From Vulcanimicrobiota bacterium (GTDB lineage Bacteria > Vulcanimicrobiota > Xenobia > Xenobiales > JADMJV01), in contig JAHBVR010000010.1 in assembly GCA_019637395.1 (NCBI GenBank), positions 1 to 64,000 of the forward strand: DNA of 64,000 nucleotides. The letters run 5' to 3'. The notes below the pieces were generated by a model, which made no database searches, had not been told where the DNA came from, and was given only the letters and a program-made list of their open reading frames with translations. This document shows positions 9,106 to 19,149 of the stretch, one piece after another. Each line of letters begins with the position of its first letter. The stretch's first letter is position 1. The position numbers and the translations under genes are program-made.

Positions 9106-9963
9106 ATGCTCGATATGGCCGCGAGCAGATCACGCAGCAAGCTACGCATTGGGGTGGACGTCGGGTCCAGCCTGACTAAATTGGCCTTTCGCGGCGGGTC
9201 CGGGGCGGTCCGCTACGAGTTGCTCGGCCGCAGTGCTTATGACCAGGTGGTGGAAACCGTCCACAGACTGCAGCCGCAGGTGCTGGGCTTGACCGGCGGC
9301 GGGGCCGCTCAGTTGGCTTCCCGCCTGGATGGGCGAGCCGTGCAGGTGAACGAGTTCACCGCCTGGGGAACGGGCGCCAACCACCTGTTGCCGCGCCGTC
9401 AGAAAACCGACACCTATCTGCTGGTCTCGCTGGGAACCGGCACCTCGGTCATGCTGGTGGATCACCAGGACGTGCGCCGCCTGGGCGGCACGGCCCTGGG
9501 CGGCGGAACCATCCTGGGCCTGGGGGCGGCCTTGCTGCAGGAAAACAGCTTCGCCGACACCTGCGCGCTGGCTGCTCAGGGCAGCCGGGACAGCGTGGAT
9601 TTGCTGGTGCGCGACATCTATTCGGATCCCGACCGGCCGCTCAAAGGTGATTTGACGGCGGCCTCGTTCGGTCGCATGGGTCGTCAAGAGACTTCCCCCC
9701 CTCCGCGCGAGGATGTGGCCGCCGCCATCATGCGGCTGGTAGGCGAAAACGTGACCCTGATCGCCGGAGGCCACGCCCGCCACCTGGGGCTGGACCGGCT
9801 TGTCTTCGGTGGCTCCACTTTGCGCAATAACCCGGCGCTTGAGGCTGTGCTGGCGGAAGTCAGTGGTCTGCTGGGCCTGAAAGCTTATTTCCTCACCAAC
9901 GGCGAGTTTGCCGGCGCTCTGGGCGCCCTGGCCTCCCCTCCGGACGCGGAGGTGCCGTCCTGA
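9106..9963 (+). CDS. coaW: Type II pantothenate kinase
   Basis: The 285-residue protein has the ASKHA-fold signatures of type II pantothenate kinase (the eukaryotic and staphylococcal type, rather than CoaA or CoaX): GVDVGSSLTKLAF near the N-terminus (phosphate 1), LVSLGTGTSVML (phosphate 2) and GGTALGGGTILGLGAALL. It phosphorylates pantothenate in the first step of coenzyme A synthesis in the cytoplasm. Starts at 9106 and 9115 are both possible; the N-terminal ten residues are outside the conserved fold. The stop codon overlaps the start of the sigma-factor gene (TGATG), and a short run of genes follows in the same direction. Confidence 0.85.
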   Translation: MLDMAASRSRSKLRIGVDVGSSLTKLAFRGGSGAVRYELLGRSAYDQVVETVHRLQPQVLGLTGGGAAQLASRLDGRAVQVNEFTAWGTGANHLLPRRQKTDTYLLVSLGTGTSVMLVDHQDVRRLGGTALGGGTILGLGAALLQENSFADTCALAAQGSRDSVDLLVRDIYSDPDRPLKGDLTAASFGRMGRQETSPPPREDVAAAIMRLVGENVTLIAGGHARHLGLDRLVFGGSTLRNNPALEAVLAEVSGLLGLKAYFLTNGEFAGALGALASPPDAEVPS

Positions 9964-10490
9964 TGGAGGAGACCGACGACGACGAACTGGTGCGCGCTTA
10001 TCTGGCCGGCCACCAACAGGCTTTTGAAGAACTCTATCGCCGTCACGCCAAGAAGCTGCTGACTTTCTTGGCTGGCGAAGTAGGCCGCACCTGGGCCGAG
10101 GATCTCTGTCAGGAGACTTTTTCTCGTCTCTTGACCTCATTGCATCGCTACGATCCGCGAGGGCATTTCGCCGCCTATCTATACCGTATCGCCCGTAATC
10201 TGGCCCGCGATAAGCAGCGTCAAGTGGTGCATACCACCCCGCTGGAAAAAGCCGAATGGCTGCTGTCGACCCTGACGCTCGATCACGAACTGGACCGCGC
10301 CTGGTTGCTCAATGCTCTCAAGAATCTCACCAAAGAGCAGAAGCAAGTGGTGCTGATGCACGAATACTTAGGTATGACCTTTGCCGAGATTTCCAATACC
10401 TTCCAACGACCGCTGGGCACCGTGCTCTCGCAGATGAATCGAGCCATCGGGGCCATGCGCCGGCAACTGGTGCTCGCCCCCGAAATGTAA
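9963..10490 (+). CDS. ECF-type sigma factor
   Basis: The 175-residue protein carries sigma region 2 (AFEELYRRHAKKLLTFL, then AEDLCQETFSRLL and YLYRIARNLARDKQRQ) and region 4 (LTKEQKQVVLMHEYLGMTFAEIS) with a helix-turn-helix (PLGTVLSQMNRAIGAMR). This domain set is that of group 4 (ECF) sigma factors, which direct RNA polymerase to a dedicated promoter set. No anti-sigma factor gene is adjacent; the neighbours are coaW upstream (1-bp overlap) and a hydratase downstream (1-bp overlap). The regulon and signal are unknown. Confidence 0.85.
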   Translation: MEETDDDELVRAYLAGHQQAFEELYRRHAKKLLTFLAGEVGRTWAEDLCQETFSRLLTSLHRYDPRGHFAAYLYRIARNLARDKQRQVVHTTPLEKAEWLLSTLTLDHELDRAWLLNALKNLTKEQKQVVLMHEYLGMTFAEISNTFQRPLGTVLSQMNRAIGAMRRQLVLAPEM

Positions 10491-10873
10491 TGAGCTTCGT
10501 CAAAGAATTCTACATCGGTCCCGAGCAGGTGCGTGCTTTCGCCGACCTGGTGGGCGACCACAATCCGGTCCACCTGGACGCCGAGTTTGCCCGCACCACC
10601 AAATACGGCCAGTGCATCTGCCACGGCATGTTGGTGGCCTCGTTCATCAGCGGCTGCCTGGTCGAAGCGCTGGGCCGGGGCACCGTTTACGTGGAGCAGT
10701 CGGTGCGTTTCCGCCGCCCCGTTCCCGTCGGCTCGCGCATTCGCGTGCAGTTGGGCGATGCCGAGCCGGGAGTCAAAGGCCAATCGCTGGTGAGCACGGT
10801 CATCGAATTGCAACAAGGCGACTCCTGGAAGAAAGTCCTGGAGGGTCAAGCCACGGTCATCGCTGGTGAGTGA
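10490..10873 (+). CDS. MaoC-like (R)-enoyl-CoA hydratase
   Basis: The 127-residue hot-dog fold protein has the hydratase 2 motif with Asp23 and His28 in GDHNPVHLD and the following CHGML loop (residues 44-48), as in PhaJ-type (R)-specific enoyl-CoA hydratases. It would hydrate trans-2-enoyl-CoA to (R)-3-hydroxyacyl-CoA, for fatty-acid or polyhydroxyalkanoate metabolism. The ATG overlaps the stop of the sigma-factor gene (TAATG), so translation is probably coupled. No polyhydroxyalkanoate synthase is in the window. Confidence 0.85.
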   Translation: MSFVKEFYIGPEQVRAFADLVGDHNPVHLDAEFARTTKYGQCICHGMLVASFISGCLVEALGRGTVYVEQSVRFRRPVPVGSRIRVQLGDAEPGVKGQSLVSTVIELQQGDSWKKVLEGQATVIAGE

Positions 10874-13073
10874 GCGGCTGGTCATTCGGGCCGGCCATCC
10901 CTATACTCAAGATTTAGCCTTTCGCCCCGATGGTTTAATCCTGGCCACGGTGGGTACGCAGCAGGCCGGGCTGCATTTCTGGGAGGTGCGCGGCGCTCGC
11001 CCGCTGGGGGTCTGGCACGGCCACCCGCGCCTGCAAGGCCTGCGGCTCAGCCAGGATCGCCTGCTCACTTGGGGTGAGGGGCGCGCCTGCCTGTGGGACA
11101 GCACTCCTCTGCACCAGGGCAGCCTGGATTTCCACCTGCTCAAAGACTACACCGGTATCGGTGACGGCTCTCAACTGGGCGCGCGCCAGTTTCTGTTGAG
11201 CGGCACCACCACCCGCCTGGGCAGCAGCCGCAGCGGCAAAGTGCTGCTGGAACTCCCCGGGGAGCGCTGGTGCCACCTGGGGCCGCGCGGGCGCCGGCTG
11301 GTGGTGGGCAATCGCCTGGTCTCCGGCGTCTCCGGTCGCATCGTGCATCAGTTTGAAACGGTCTGCGCGCAGGCCGCTTTTAGTCCGGAGGAACGCTGGT
11401 TGGCGGTGTGCGGCTATAGCGACAGTTTTCTTACCCTCATGGATTTGGAACGCACCCAAAGCTATCACCACGCAGCCCATTCTCAGCGGATTCTGCAGCT
11501 ACGCTTTTCCCCCGATGGGCTCTATCTGGCCAGTCTCTGTGAAAAGGGCGGCCTCACCGTGGTGGATCTGGAATCCGGCCATTCCCATTGCCTGGAAACC
11601 CAGTTGGAAGGCGTGTCGGCTCTCGGCTGGTTGGGCGCGGACCGCCTGATGGTGGGTGATGGAAGCGGATCTTACCGTCTGGTGGAAGTGGCGCCCGAAG
11701 GACTGCGGGCCAGCACGGTCGTGCCCGGACCGCTGGTGACCGAATCGGGGACCGGTCGCTGGCTGCTGGGTCCGGATGGGCTGGCGGCCTGGACGCTGGG
11801 GGCCCACCTGGGCATTCGCCACCTGGCTACCGGTCAGACGCTGGGCCATCTGCCCGCTCCCTTGCGCAGTGAGCCGCGCGTGCGCCAGCAACTGGTCGGT
11901 CAGACCGTGCTGGTGGAAGGCATTCCCTGGGATTTGCGGCGCGGCAAAGCGCAGCCCGGCGGTCCGCTGGCCGCGCTGGGCCAGGTGCTGGTGGCTCGCC
12001 GCGGCCAGGAATATCAGATCGGCGAGGGGACCGTGCCGATCCCCGCCGAGGTTCCCCAGTTGCGGGCCGTTTGTGGCCGTTTACGTTCCTTTGCTTTTAC
12101 GGACAGGGGCGGTCAACGGCTGGAAATCTGGCGGCGCGACGCCGACCACTGGTCGCGCTGGCGCACCGCTCCGGCGCTGCCGGGCGCACCGCATGACCTG
12201 CAATTCAGTTCCAACGGGCAACTGCTGAGCTGGCACGACGGACAGGGCGGCAGCACGGTTTGGATACCCGAGAGCAATCGCCTCTATCCCTGTAGCGGCC
12301 CCACCTTGTTGTTGCCGCAAGGCTGGCTGGAAGCCGATGCTTCGGGGGCGGTGCAAGTGCGCGATGGCCAGGGCAACCTGCGCCGCCAGGTCCCCGGCAG
12401 CACCGGCTGGTGCTGGCTGCTCTACAGTTCCTCCACAGGAGTGGTGCTGGTCGCACCCCGGCGAGCCGAAGCCTGGAACCTGGAGTTGGATAGCTTGCGT
12501 GGAGCCTGGGAGCTGCCCGGCCTGGTGGGAGCCAGTCTCAGCGAGGACGGCAAGGCTCTACTGGGCATCGAGGCTTCCGGCGACATCTCGCTGTGGAGCG
12601 TGCCGCAGGGCCGCTCGCTGGGTCCTTCTCAGCCCTTTCACCCTCAGGACCTGCCGCATTTGCAGATCACCAGCGGGCACGGTCTGGCGCTGGCCTGCGC
12701 CGGCCGCGAGTGCGGCTGCTGGCGCCTGGACGACGGTAGCTTCGAGTGGATACGCTTCGGTGAACCCTGGTTCAGCGGGGTCTATCCCCTGCCGGAACAG
12801 CGAGTCTTGCTGCTGACCCAGGATGGCTCCTGGCACCTCTATGGAGGCCGCCCCCTGCACCGCCTGGCCACTCTGAGCACGGCCGAAAACGATGGGTTTC
12901 TGGTGATCGGCGACGGCGGCCGCTGGGACTCCAGTCCGGAACTCTACAGCAAAGTCTTGTTAGATTCCGGCCGTCAGGCCCCGGCACCCGAGGACGAACT
13001 GTGGCAGTCGCTTATTTCTTTACCGACTTCTCGGCTAGAAGCCGATCGAGCAACATCACCAGATCCAGCGTAG
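10866..13073 (+). CDS. WD40-like beta-propeller protein
   Basis: This 735-residue protein begins at GTG 10866 and overlaps the hydratase gene by 8 bp. It is made of repeated beta-sheet blades with WD40/PQQ-like signatures, for example FSPEERWLAVCGY, FSPDGLYLASLCEKGGLTVVDLESG and LSEDGKALLGIEASGDISLWSV. No signal peptide or catalytic domain is visible, so it is probably a cytoplasmic scaffold or sensor. The blades are poorly conserved and their number is uncertain (perhaps two seven-bladed propellers). The 3' end overlaps the convergent CBS gene by 62 bp. Confidence 0.65.
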   Translation: MSERLVIRAGHPYTQDLAFRPDGLILATVGTQQAGLHFWEVRGARPLGVWHGHPRLQGLRLSQDRLLTWGEGRACLWDSTPLHQGSLDFHLLKDYTGIGDGSQLGARQFLLSGTTTRLGSSRSGKVLLELPGERWCHLGPRGRRLVVGNRLVSGVSGRIVHQFETVCAQAAFSPEERWLAVCGYSDSFLTLMDLERTQSYHHAAHSQRILQLRFSPDGLYLASLCEKGGLTVVDLESGHSHCLETQLEGVSALGWLGADRLMVGDGSGSYRLVEVAPEGLRASTVVPGPLVTESGTGRWLLGPDGLAAWTLGAHLGIRHLATGQTLGHLPAPLRSEPRVRQQLVGQTVLVEGIPWDLRRGKAQPGGPLAALGQVLVARRGQEYQIGEGTVPIPAEVPQLRAVCGRLRSFAFTDRGGQRLEIWRRDADHWSRWRTAPALPGAPHDLQFSSNGQLLSWHDGQGGSTVWIPESNRLYPCSGPTLLLPQGWLEADASGAVQVRDGQGNLRRQVPGSTGWCWLLYSSSTGVVLVAPRRAEAWNLELDSLRGAWELPGLVGASLSEDGKALLGIEASGDISLWSVPQGRSLGPSQPFHPQDLPHLQITSGHGLALACAGRECGCWRLDDGSFEWIRFGEPWFSGVYPLPEQRVLLLTQDGSWHLYGGRPLHRLATLSTAENDGFLVIGDGGRWDSSPELYSKVLLDSGRQAPAPEDELWQSLISLPTSRLEADRATSPDPA

Positions 13074-13479
13074 TCACAATGCCCACCAGCTTGTCCTGGT
13101 CGGTCACGAAGACCCGGTGCAGGCGAGCCGACTTCATCAACTCCAGCAATTCGCGCACCTCGGCCCGGGCATCGACACGGATCAGAAACTCGGTCATCAC
13201 ATCCCCGGCGGTGACGTCGCCGGCAAAAGTCAGGTCGGCCAACTGCGGTGGATCATCGTGCCAGAGGTGCCGTAAATAGCCGCTGTCCTTGGGTTTGTCC
13301 AAACCGGCCGCGTGGGCCGTCAGATCGCTCATCGAAATGACACCAACGGGCACACCCTCATCGTCCACCACCGGCGAGCCGGTGATGCCGTGCTCGATGA
13401 AAAAGCTGCTGACTTCCTGAAGGCTGGTGGACCGCTGCACGGTCATCACCCCTTTATGCATAATCTCACCGACGTTCAT
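13012..13479 (-). CDS. Stand-alone CBS-domain pair protein
   Basis: The 155-residue protein consists of two CBS domains: the first from about residue 5 (VGEIMHKGVMTV, then GITGSPVVDDEGVPVGVISMSDL) and the second from about residue 90 (VTAGDVMTEFLIRV, then RLHRVFVTDQDKLVGIVTTLDLV). Such Bateman modules bind adenine nucleotides or S-adenosylmethionine and report energy or metabolite state to a partner. No partner is encoded beside it. It is convergent with the beta-propeller gene. Confidence 0.88.
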   Translation of the reverse strand: MNVGEIMHKGVMTVQRSTSLQEVSSFFIEHGITGSPVVDDEGVPVGVISMSDLTAHAAGLDKPKDSGYLRHLWHDDPPQLADLTFAGDVTAGDVMTEFLIRVDARAEVRELLELMKSARLHRVFVTDQDKLVGIVTTLDLVMLLDRLLAEKSVKK

Positions 13480-13518
13480 AAGCTTACCTTTCCAGGGGTT
13501 TCGTCATCGCCCTCTTAA

Positions 13519-14439
13519 TCAACTACGCCGAGTTCGTTGCAGGTAGACGGGCAGGGCTTTGAGACGCAGGGCGCGGTTGCGCATTTCGAGGCTGTAGGGA
13601 ACGGCCGGGTCACCAGCCCAGGCCGAGCCTTTCTCGGGCACCGATTCGGCGATCACGCAGCGGCCGGCGATCTGGACCTGAGGTCCAATTTCCACCTCTC
13701 CCAGCACAGCTCCCTGAGCGGCCACCAGCGAATAGGCGCCCATCCGGGTATTGGGTCCGAGGCACGATTGCGAGATCAGCAGGGCATGGGGACCGATCTG
13801 GGAGCCGGGTCCGACGTAAATCTGATTGTCAGCTTTGATACCCGTGGCCAGGGCGGCCCCGTCGACCACGGCCCGGGAGCCCAGCCAGACGGCATCCCCC
13901 AGGGACGAACCGGCCAGCACGCGCGCCCCCGGCTCCAGAACACAGTGCTTGCCGATGGCGCAACCGGCGGCCAACGAACTGCCGGGCCAGAGTTTGCTGC
14001 CTTCACCCACGCGACAGCCCGCACCCAGGGTCACCTGAGCCACCAGTTCGGCGCCTTCTTCCACAACCGCGCCGGCCTCGACCAAACACAGCGGGCCGAC
14101 GCGGGCTCTCGGATGCACCTGAGCAGACGGTTCGACCCAGGCCGTTTCGTGCACTCCCGGCTCCAGAGCGGGTTCGGGATAGAGCAGACGCAGCGCCTGG
14201 GCAAAAGTGACGCGCGGGTTAGTAGAAAGCAGCACGTTCCAGTCGCCTTCCGGCGGTCCGGGCGCGATTAAAATTCCGACATCGGAAGGGCCAAATTTGA
14301 CCTGATTAGCCTTCTCGCAAAAACAGATCGCGTTCGGGCGCGGAGACTCGAGCGGGCAAGCGGAATCCACCCGAGCTTGCGGATCGCCGCGCAACGGCAC
14401 CAGCAATCGCCGGGAAAGTTCTTCGAGGGTAAGGGACAT
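13519..14439 (-). CDS. LpxD-like left-handed beta-helix acyltransferase lacking the catalytic His
   Basis: The 306-residue protein resembles LpxD (UDP-3-O-acylglucosamine N-acyltransferase, lipid A synthesis): an N-terminal domain with an [11 protein letters not shown] segment, then many hexapeptide repeats ([27 protein letters not shown] and onward). The segment [17 protein letters not shown] aligns with the LpxD region that normally reads DNLVQIAHNV; the catalytic His is replaced by Pro, and the conserved DRG before it reads DGA. It is therefore either an LpxD paralogue with another role or an inactive homologue. The start is ATG 14439, only 21 bp from the divergent OppD start. Confidence 0.7.
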   Translation of the reverse strand: MSLTLEELSRRLLVPLRGDPQARVDSACPLESPRPNAICFCEKANQVKFGPSDVGILIAPGPPEGDWNVLLSTNPRVTFAQALRLLYPEPALEPGVHETAWVEPSAQVHPRARVGPLCLVEAGAVVEEGAELVAQVTLGAGCRVGEGSKLWPGSSLAAGCAIGKHCVLEPGARVLAGSSLGDAVWLGSRAVVDGAALATGIKADNQIYVGPGSQIGPHALLISQSCLGPNTRMGAYSLVAAQGAVLGEVEIGPQVQIAGRCVIAESVPEKGSAWAGDPAVPYSLEMRNRALRLKALPVYLQRTRRS

Positions 14440-14460
14440 GGTTGGGGCGGTTTCGAAGCA

Positions 14461-15444
14461 GTGCGGGTGGAACCTGTTTTGCTGGTCGACAATCTGTCGG
14501 TGGCCTTCCCCTATCGCAAGACCTGGCTGGAAGCGGTGCGGGGGGTGAGCTTTCAATTGCTTCCGGGCGAAACCATGGCGCTGGTGGGAGAGTCGGGTTC
14601 GGGCAAGAGCGTGACTTCGTCGGCCGTCATGGGCTTGATCGATCCGCCGGCACGGGTCCAGGCCGATCGGTTGCTCTTTGAGGGTAAGCCTTTGCTCAGG
14701 CAGTCCGAGACAGAGTGGCGAAAACTGCGGGGCCATAAGCTCTCGATGATCTTCCAAGATCCGCTGACGGCCCTCAATCCGGTCCTGAAAATCGGAGAGC
14801 AGGTGATGGAACCTCTGCAGATTCATGAGGGCAAGGACCCTACCTCGGCACGCCTGGAAGCGCTGGCCTGGCTGTCCCGGGTCGGGCTGAACCAGCCGGA
14901 TCGCGTTTTTGACAGCTATCCCCACCAGTTGTCGGGCGGCATGCGCCAGCGAGTGGTCATCGCCATGGCTCTGTGCTGCCGGCCCTCGGTAGTCATCGCC
15001 GACGAGCCCACCACCGCCCTGGACGTGACCGTGCAGGCGCAGATCCTGCGGTTGCTGCGATCTTTACAGGACGAAGTAGGCATGGCCGTATTGCTCATCA
15101 CCCACGACCTGGGGGTGGTGGAAGAAGTCGCTCATCGAGTGGCCGTCTGCTACAATGGCCAGGTCGTGGAGACGGCCACCTGCGAGGAACTTTTTTCGAA
15201 TCCGCGCCACCCCTACACGCGCGGCCTGCTCGATTCGATTCCCCGGCTGGACCGGCCCATCGGGAAATTGCCGTCGATTCCGGGCACGCCGCCCAGTTTG
15301 CACGAACCGCTGCCGGGCTGCCCTTTTCAGCCGCGCTGCGGGCAGCGACTGGACCGTTGCGCCTCTCAGCCCGCTCCTATGCTCGAGGGCGTGCGCTGCT
15401 GGCTGATAGAAAAGGAGGCGGCCCTTGAATCTGCTGGAGGTTAA
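14461..15444 (+). CDS. oppD: Oligopeptide/dipeptide ABC transporter ATPase, OppD-type
   Basis: The protein of about 327 residues has Walker A GESGSGKS, signature LSGGMRQR, Walker [13 protein letters not shown] and the OppD/DppD C-terminal extension ([19 protein letters not shown]). It powers import of peptides or similar solutes together with OppF and membrane subunits. The start is uncertain: GTG 14461 or GTG 14467, both just after the divergent LpxD-like start. The next gene starts inside its 3' end. No permease or binding-protein gene is present, so the membrane partners must lie elsewhere. Confidence 0.85.
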   Translation: MRVEPVLLVDNLSVAFPYRKTWLEAVRGVSFQLLPGETMALVGESGSGKSVTSSAVMGLIDPPARVQADRLLFEGKPLLRQSETEWRKLRGHKLSMIFQDPLTALNPVLKIGEQVMEPLQIHEGKDPTSARLEALAWLSRVGLNQPDRVFDSYPHQLSGGMRQRVVIAMALCCRPSVVIADEPTTALDVTVQAQILRLLRSLQDEVGMAVLLITHDLGVVEEVAHRVAVCYNGQVVETATCEELFSNPRHPYTRGLLDSIPRLDRPIGKLPSIPGTPPSLHEPLPGCPFQPRCGQRLDRCASQPAPMLEGVRCWLIEKEAALESAGG

Positions 15445-16342
15445 AGATCTAAGCGTAAGCTACGGCAAGTTCCGAGCCGTCGACCAGGTCAGCTTCACCC
15501 TGGCCGGGGGCCAAACGCTGGGGCTGGTGGGGGAATCCGGCTCGGGCAAGAGCACCACGGCCCGCGCCATTTTGCGTCTGGTGGAGCCGGCGGGCGGGCA
15601 GATCCTCTTCGGGGGGCAGGACGTCATCCAACTGAGGGGCGCTGACCTGCAGAAATTCCGCCGGCGCGCTCAGATGGTCTTTCAAGATCCCTACTCCAGC
15701 CTCAACCCCCGGCGCACGGTGGCTCAGACCGTGCTGGAGCCGCGCCAGGTCAACGCCCTGGCCACCCAGGGCTGGCTGGACAGATTACTACAACGAGTCG
15801 GTCTGCTGGCCGAACACGCCAATCGCTTTCCTCATCAATTCTCGGGCGGACAACGCCAGCGCATCGCCATCGCCCGGGCTCTGGCCAGCGAGCCCGACCT
15901 GGTGGTGGCCGATGAAGCCGTCTCGGCCCTGGACGTGTCCATTCAGGCGCAAGTACTCAATCTGCTGGCCGATCTGCAGCGTGACCTCAACCTGACCATC
16001 CTCTTTATCAGCCATGACCTGGCCGTGATTCGCCAGATCTGCTCGCGGGTGGCGGTTATGTACCTGGGCCAGATGGTCGAACTGGGGCCGGCGGAAGAAG
16101 TCTGTCAAAGACCGCGACACCCCTATACAGCCAACCTCGTCTCTTCGATCCCGGGCAGTTCTCGGACCGTCCCGTTAATTCGGGCCGAACAAAAAACCTC
16201 CGGCGGCTGCGTCTTTGCTCCCCGCTGCTGGAAAGCCCAATCGGTTTGTTGGCAGCAAAGACCGCCAATGCAGGAGTTGGAATCCTCTCACGAAGTTGCA
16301 TGTTATTATCCCCTGACTGTGGAAGAGGTAGTAACTGTATGA
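15425..16342 (+). CDS. oppF: Oligopeptide/dipeptide ABC transporter ATPase, OppF-type
   Basis: The 305-residue partner ATPase starts at TTG 15425, supported by a strong AAAGGAGG 5-6 bp upstream. Motifs are Walker [11 protein letters not shown]-loop [13 protein letters not shown], signature FSGGQRQR and Walker [13 protein letters not shown]; the OppF/DppF C-terminal region ([13 protein letters not shown]) is present. It overlaps oppD by 20 bp and the next gene by ATGA, so all three are probably one transcript. Substrate cannot be told from the ATPases alone. Confidence 0.87.
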   Translation: MNLLEVKDLSVSYGKFRAVDQVSFTLAGGQTLGLVGESGSGKSTTARAILRLVEPAGGQILFGGQDVIQLRGADLQKFRRRAQMVFQDPYSSLNPRRTVAQTVLEPRQVNALATQGWLDRLLQRVGLLAEHANRFPHQFSGGQRQRIAIARALASEPDLVVADEAVSALDVSIQAQVLNLLADLQRDLNLTILFISHDLAVIRQICSRVAVMYLGQMVELGPAEEVCQRPRHPYTANLVSSIPGSSRTVPLIRAEQKTSGGCVFAPRCWKAQSVCWQQRPPMQELESSHEVACYYPLTVEEVVTV

Positions 16343-18297
16343 AAAGACTCGTCTCGGTGGCCCTGGTCGCCATGACCCTGGGTCAATTTGCGCCCGCGCA
16401 GGACATACCCAAAGATGCGGTGTTGCCGGTCGAGTCCAAATACCTGAACAGCCCGGGAGCCAGTCAGTATCCCGAATCCAACGCCATTTTCCTCAGTGAC
16501 GCAGTCACTTTTCGCGTCTCCGCCGACGGCTCCACCGAATACGACGAACACGACGTCGTCAAGGTTTTCACTCCGGCCGGCGTGGAGGATCACAAAGATC
16601 TGCTGCGCGTCTACCGCTCCGACCTGGAAAAAGTGGAGGTCGACCTGGCCCGCACCATCCTGCCCGACGGGCGGGTGCTGGAGGTCCCCAGATCGGCCAT
16701 CGTCGACGAAGCCGTCTTCGAACCCGGTGAGAGCAAGACCAACCAGAACATGCGCCGACTGGTCATTCGCTACCCGGGCGTAACCCCCAACTCCATCGTG
16801 GAATACCGTATTCGCACTAAGAAGAAGCCTTATCCGGGCGGCAAATGGTGGGGAGTCAGCTACGTGCAGAACCCCGAGCCCATGGTCGAGAGCCGCTTTC
16901 AGGTGGATGTGCCCACCGGAACGACCGTGCATTTCGCTACACCGGGCTACACCAACCTGGTGCCCGAGAAGACCAGCCTGAACGGCATCGACAGCACCGT
17001 CTACAAAATTGTCCAAAGCCCCCCGCTCAATCAGGAAGCCTCCGGCCCGGCCCTGTTGACCCAGATGAAGCGCCTGGAGGCCAGCAACTTCGACAGTTGG
17101 GGACAATTGCGCAGTTGGTTCAACCAGAGCTTCGAAGCCAGTTGCGAAACCACCGGGGCGGTGCAAGCCCAGACGCAGCGCCTGCTGACCGCCGGCTCCG
17201 CGCCGACGCAGCAACTCATCGATATCGGCACATGGGCCACCCATAAGCGCTTTATCTCGGGTTCTTTGGATGATTTGCGTCCCAACAAAGCCGGACTGTT
17301 GGTGGATGAACAGGTGCTCAACGCCGTCGACGCGGCGGTGCTGTTGACCAGCATGTATCGCGCCGCCGGCTTCACCGTGCAACCGGTACTGGCTTTCGAA
17401 CTCCCACCCGAACAGGTGCAGACGGAACTACCTCGGTTCAACCGCGTGGACACGCTACTTTTACAAGTCCAACAAGGCACGCAAAGCTGGTGGATCGATC
17501 CGCGCCACCCTCTCGAGTTCGATCAGGCTCCCCCCTCCGGCTATCAGGGCGGCTCGGCCTTGCTGGCCGGCGACGACCAACATCCCTTTGAACGCCTGCA
17601 ATCGACGGCCGCCGACGCCAACCGGGTGGAGACTCAGGTGGAAGCCCGCCTGGACGACAAAGGCCGCCTGGAACTCCGCTTCAATACAGTGGAGCACGGC
17701 GCCTCGGGGGCGGCCTACCGGGAAGCCAGCCGGGAGTTGCTCGACAGCGGTAAGGAACAGCGTGACCAGCAGTTGACCCGCCTCTTCGATAGCATTGCTT
17801 CTAAATACGGGTCACGCGCCCGCGTGCTCGATAAATATTTCAACCTCAATGCCCGCCAGGGACAACCGATCGACTTCGCGGCCACCGTGGCCGTGCCCGA
17901 CTACACGGTGCGCATGGGCAACAAGCTGGCCATGGTCATGCCGGTACGCGTCAACCCCCAGATGATGGGTCTGGCGGAGGGAACCGGCACGCGCACCCAG
18001 CCCATCCGGCTCGACCACCCCTGGCGCGAAGACGTGCGCCTGCGCCTGCATCTACCGCAAAACGCGGATATCAGCGAACTGCCGGCCACCGTGCAGATCA
18101 ACAGCCCCTTCGGGAGCTACTTTGCCACGGCCCGCGGTGAAGGGCGTGAAGTCTTTTACTACAGCCGCCTGGTCATGAACGAGGCGCTCATTCCCAAAGA
18201 ACAGGCCGGAGAACTGGCGCAATTCGCCCGCCAGGTCATTCAGGCGCGCGGTAAGCTGCTGCTCACTCCCAACAATCGCACCGCCATCACGCCCTGA
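16339..18297 (+). CDS. Exported DUF3857/transglutaminase-like protein, catalytic residues replaced
   Basis: The 652-residue protein starts at ATG 16339 inside the oppF stop and has a signal peptide ([18 protein letters not shown]). An N-terminal DUF3857 beta domain (about residues 30-240, with [14 protein letters not shown]) is followed by a transglutaminase-like domain. In that domain the usual GDCKDKA active-site Cys segment reads LNAVDAA, and the usual His in FNHV reads FNRV (Arg); only the Asp region WWIDPR remains. It is thus probably not a peptidase or transglutaminase but a binding or scaffold protein outside the cytoplasm. The role is not known. Confidence 0.75.
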   Translation: MKRLVSVALVAMTLGQFAPAQDIPKDAVLPVESKYLNSPGASQYPESNAIFLSDAVTFRVSADGSTEYDEHDVVKVFTPAGVEDHKDLLRVYRSDLEKVEVDLARTILPDGRVLEVPRSAIVDEAVFEPGESKTNQNMRRLVIRYPGVTPNSIVEYRIRTKKKPYPGGKWWGVSYVQNPEPMVESRFQVDVPTGTTVHFATPGYTNLVPEKTSLNGIDSTVYKIVQSPPLNQEASGPALLTQMKRLEASNFDSWGQLRSWFNQSFEASCETTGAVQAQTQRLLTAGSAPTQQLIDIGTWATHKRFISGSLDDLRPNKAGLLVDEQVLNAVDAAVLLTSMYRAAGFTVQPVLAFELPPEQVQTELPRFNRVDTLLLQVQQGTQSWWIDPRHPLEFDQAPPSGYQGGSALLAGDDQHPFERLQSTAADANRVETQVEARLDDKGRLELRFNTVEHGASGAAYREASRELLDSGKEQRDQQLTRLFDSIASKYGSRARVLDKYFNLNARQGQPIDFAATVAVPDYTVRMGNKLAMVMPVRVNPQMMGLAEGTGTRTQPIRLDHPWREDVRLRLHLPQNADISELPATVQINSPFGSYFATARGEGREVFYYSRLVMNEALIPKEQAGELAQFARQVIQARGKLLLTPNNRTAITP

Positions 18298-18300
18298 GCC

Positions 18301-19149
18301 ATGCTGGCCCCAGCCAAAATCAACCTCGCACTCGAGGTTCTCGGCGATTTGCCGGGAGGCTACCACGAGTTGGACAGTCTCTTTGCCACCCTGGATCTGG
18401 CCGACGAACTGCATTGGCGGGACGCCCCGGTCACCAACCTGCGCCTGGGCGGAGAAGTAACCGGCCTGGACATCTCGGTGGGCGAAGACAATCTGGTCAT
18501 ACGAGCGTTACGCGCCCTGGAACAGGCCTCCGGACGCCCGCTACCGCTGGAAATCGAGCTGTTCAAAGGCATCCCGGCTGGAGGCGGCCTGGGCGGCGGG
18601 TCGGCCGACGCGGCCGCTCTTTTGTACGGAGTCAACCAGTCGCACAGCCTGGGCTTCTCCCTCGAGCAGCTGGAGAAACTGGCTGCTCCCCTGGGGGCCG
18701 ACGTGGCCTTCAGTGTGCGCGGCGGCCTGGCCCGAGGCACCGGGCGGGGAGACCGGTTGCAGCCGCTGCCCGCTTTACCTGCACGCTCGTTAGTGCTGAT
18801 TCTACCTCCTTTCTTCTGCCCCACCGGTGCGGTCTACCGGGCCTGGGACACAGCCCGCTGGCGTCCGGCCGCCGGCAAAGTAGCGGCCAGCTTGCCTTAC
18901 CTCGGCGCCGCTCAGTGGGCTCCGTTGGATATCATGCTGGGCAACGATTTGGAACCGGCCGCCGAGCAAGTGCAACCGCAACTGGCGGAGATTCGCCAGG
19001 CTCTGCGCGAATTGGGACCGACCTTATTGTGCGGCAGCGGTTCCACCGTGAGTTGCTGGGGCGGTAACCTGGAGCAAGTGCAGGCTGCGGTGGAACCCTG
19101 GAAATGCCGTTGTGTGGCCGCTCAGGTCACCTGTGTGAGCCGCTTGTGA
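18301..19149 (+). CDS. ispE: 4-diphosphocytidyl-2-C-methyl-D-erythritol kinase
   Basis: The 282-residue GHMP kinase starts three bases after the DUF3857 gene stop. It has the IspE N-terminal motif PAKINLALEV, the ATP-binding loop PAGGGLGGGSADAAALL and the C-terminal GSGSTV segment. It phosphorylates CDP-methylerythritol at the 2-position in the MEP isoprenoid pathway. A nucleotidyltransferase-like gene follows immediately (4-bp GTGA overlap), but that gene is not clearly ispD. Confidence 0.9.
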   Translation: MLAPAKINLALEVLGDLPGGYHELDSLFATLDLADELHWRDAPVTNLRLGGEVTGLDISVGEDNLVIRALRALEQASGRPLPLEIELFKGIPAGGGLGGGSADAAALLYGVNQSHSLGFSLEQLEKLAAPLGADVAFSVRGGLARGTGRGDRLQPLPALPARSLVLILPPFFCPTGAVYRAWDTARWRPAAGKVAASLPYLGAAQWAPLDIMLGNDLEPAAEQVQPQLAEIRQALRELGPTLLCGSGSTVSCWGGNLEQVQAAVEPWKCRCVAAQVTCVSRL

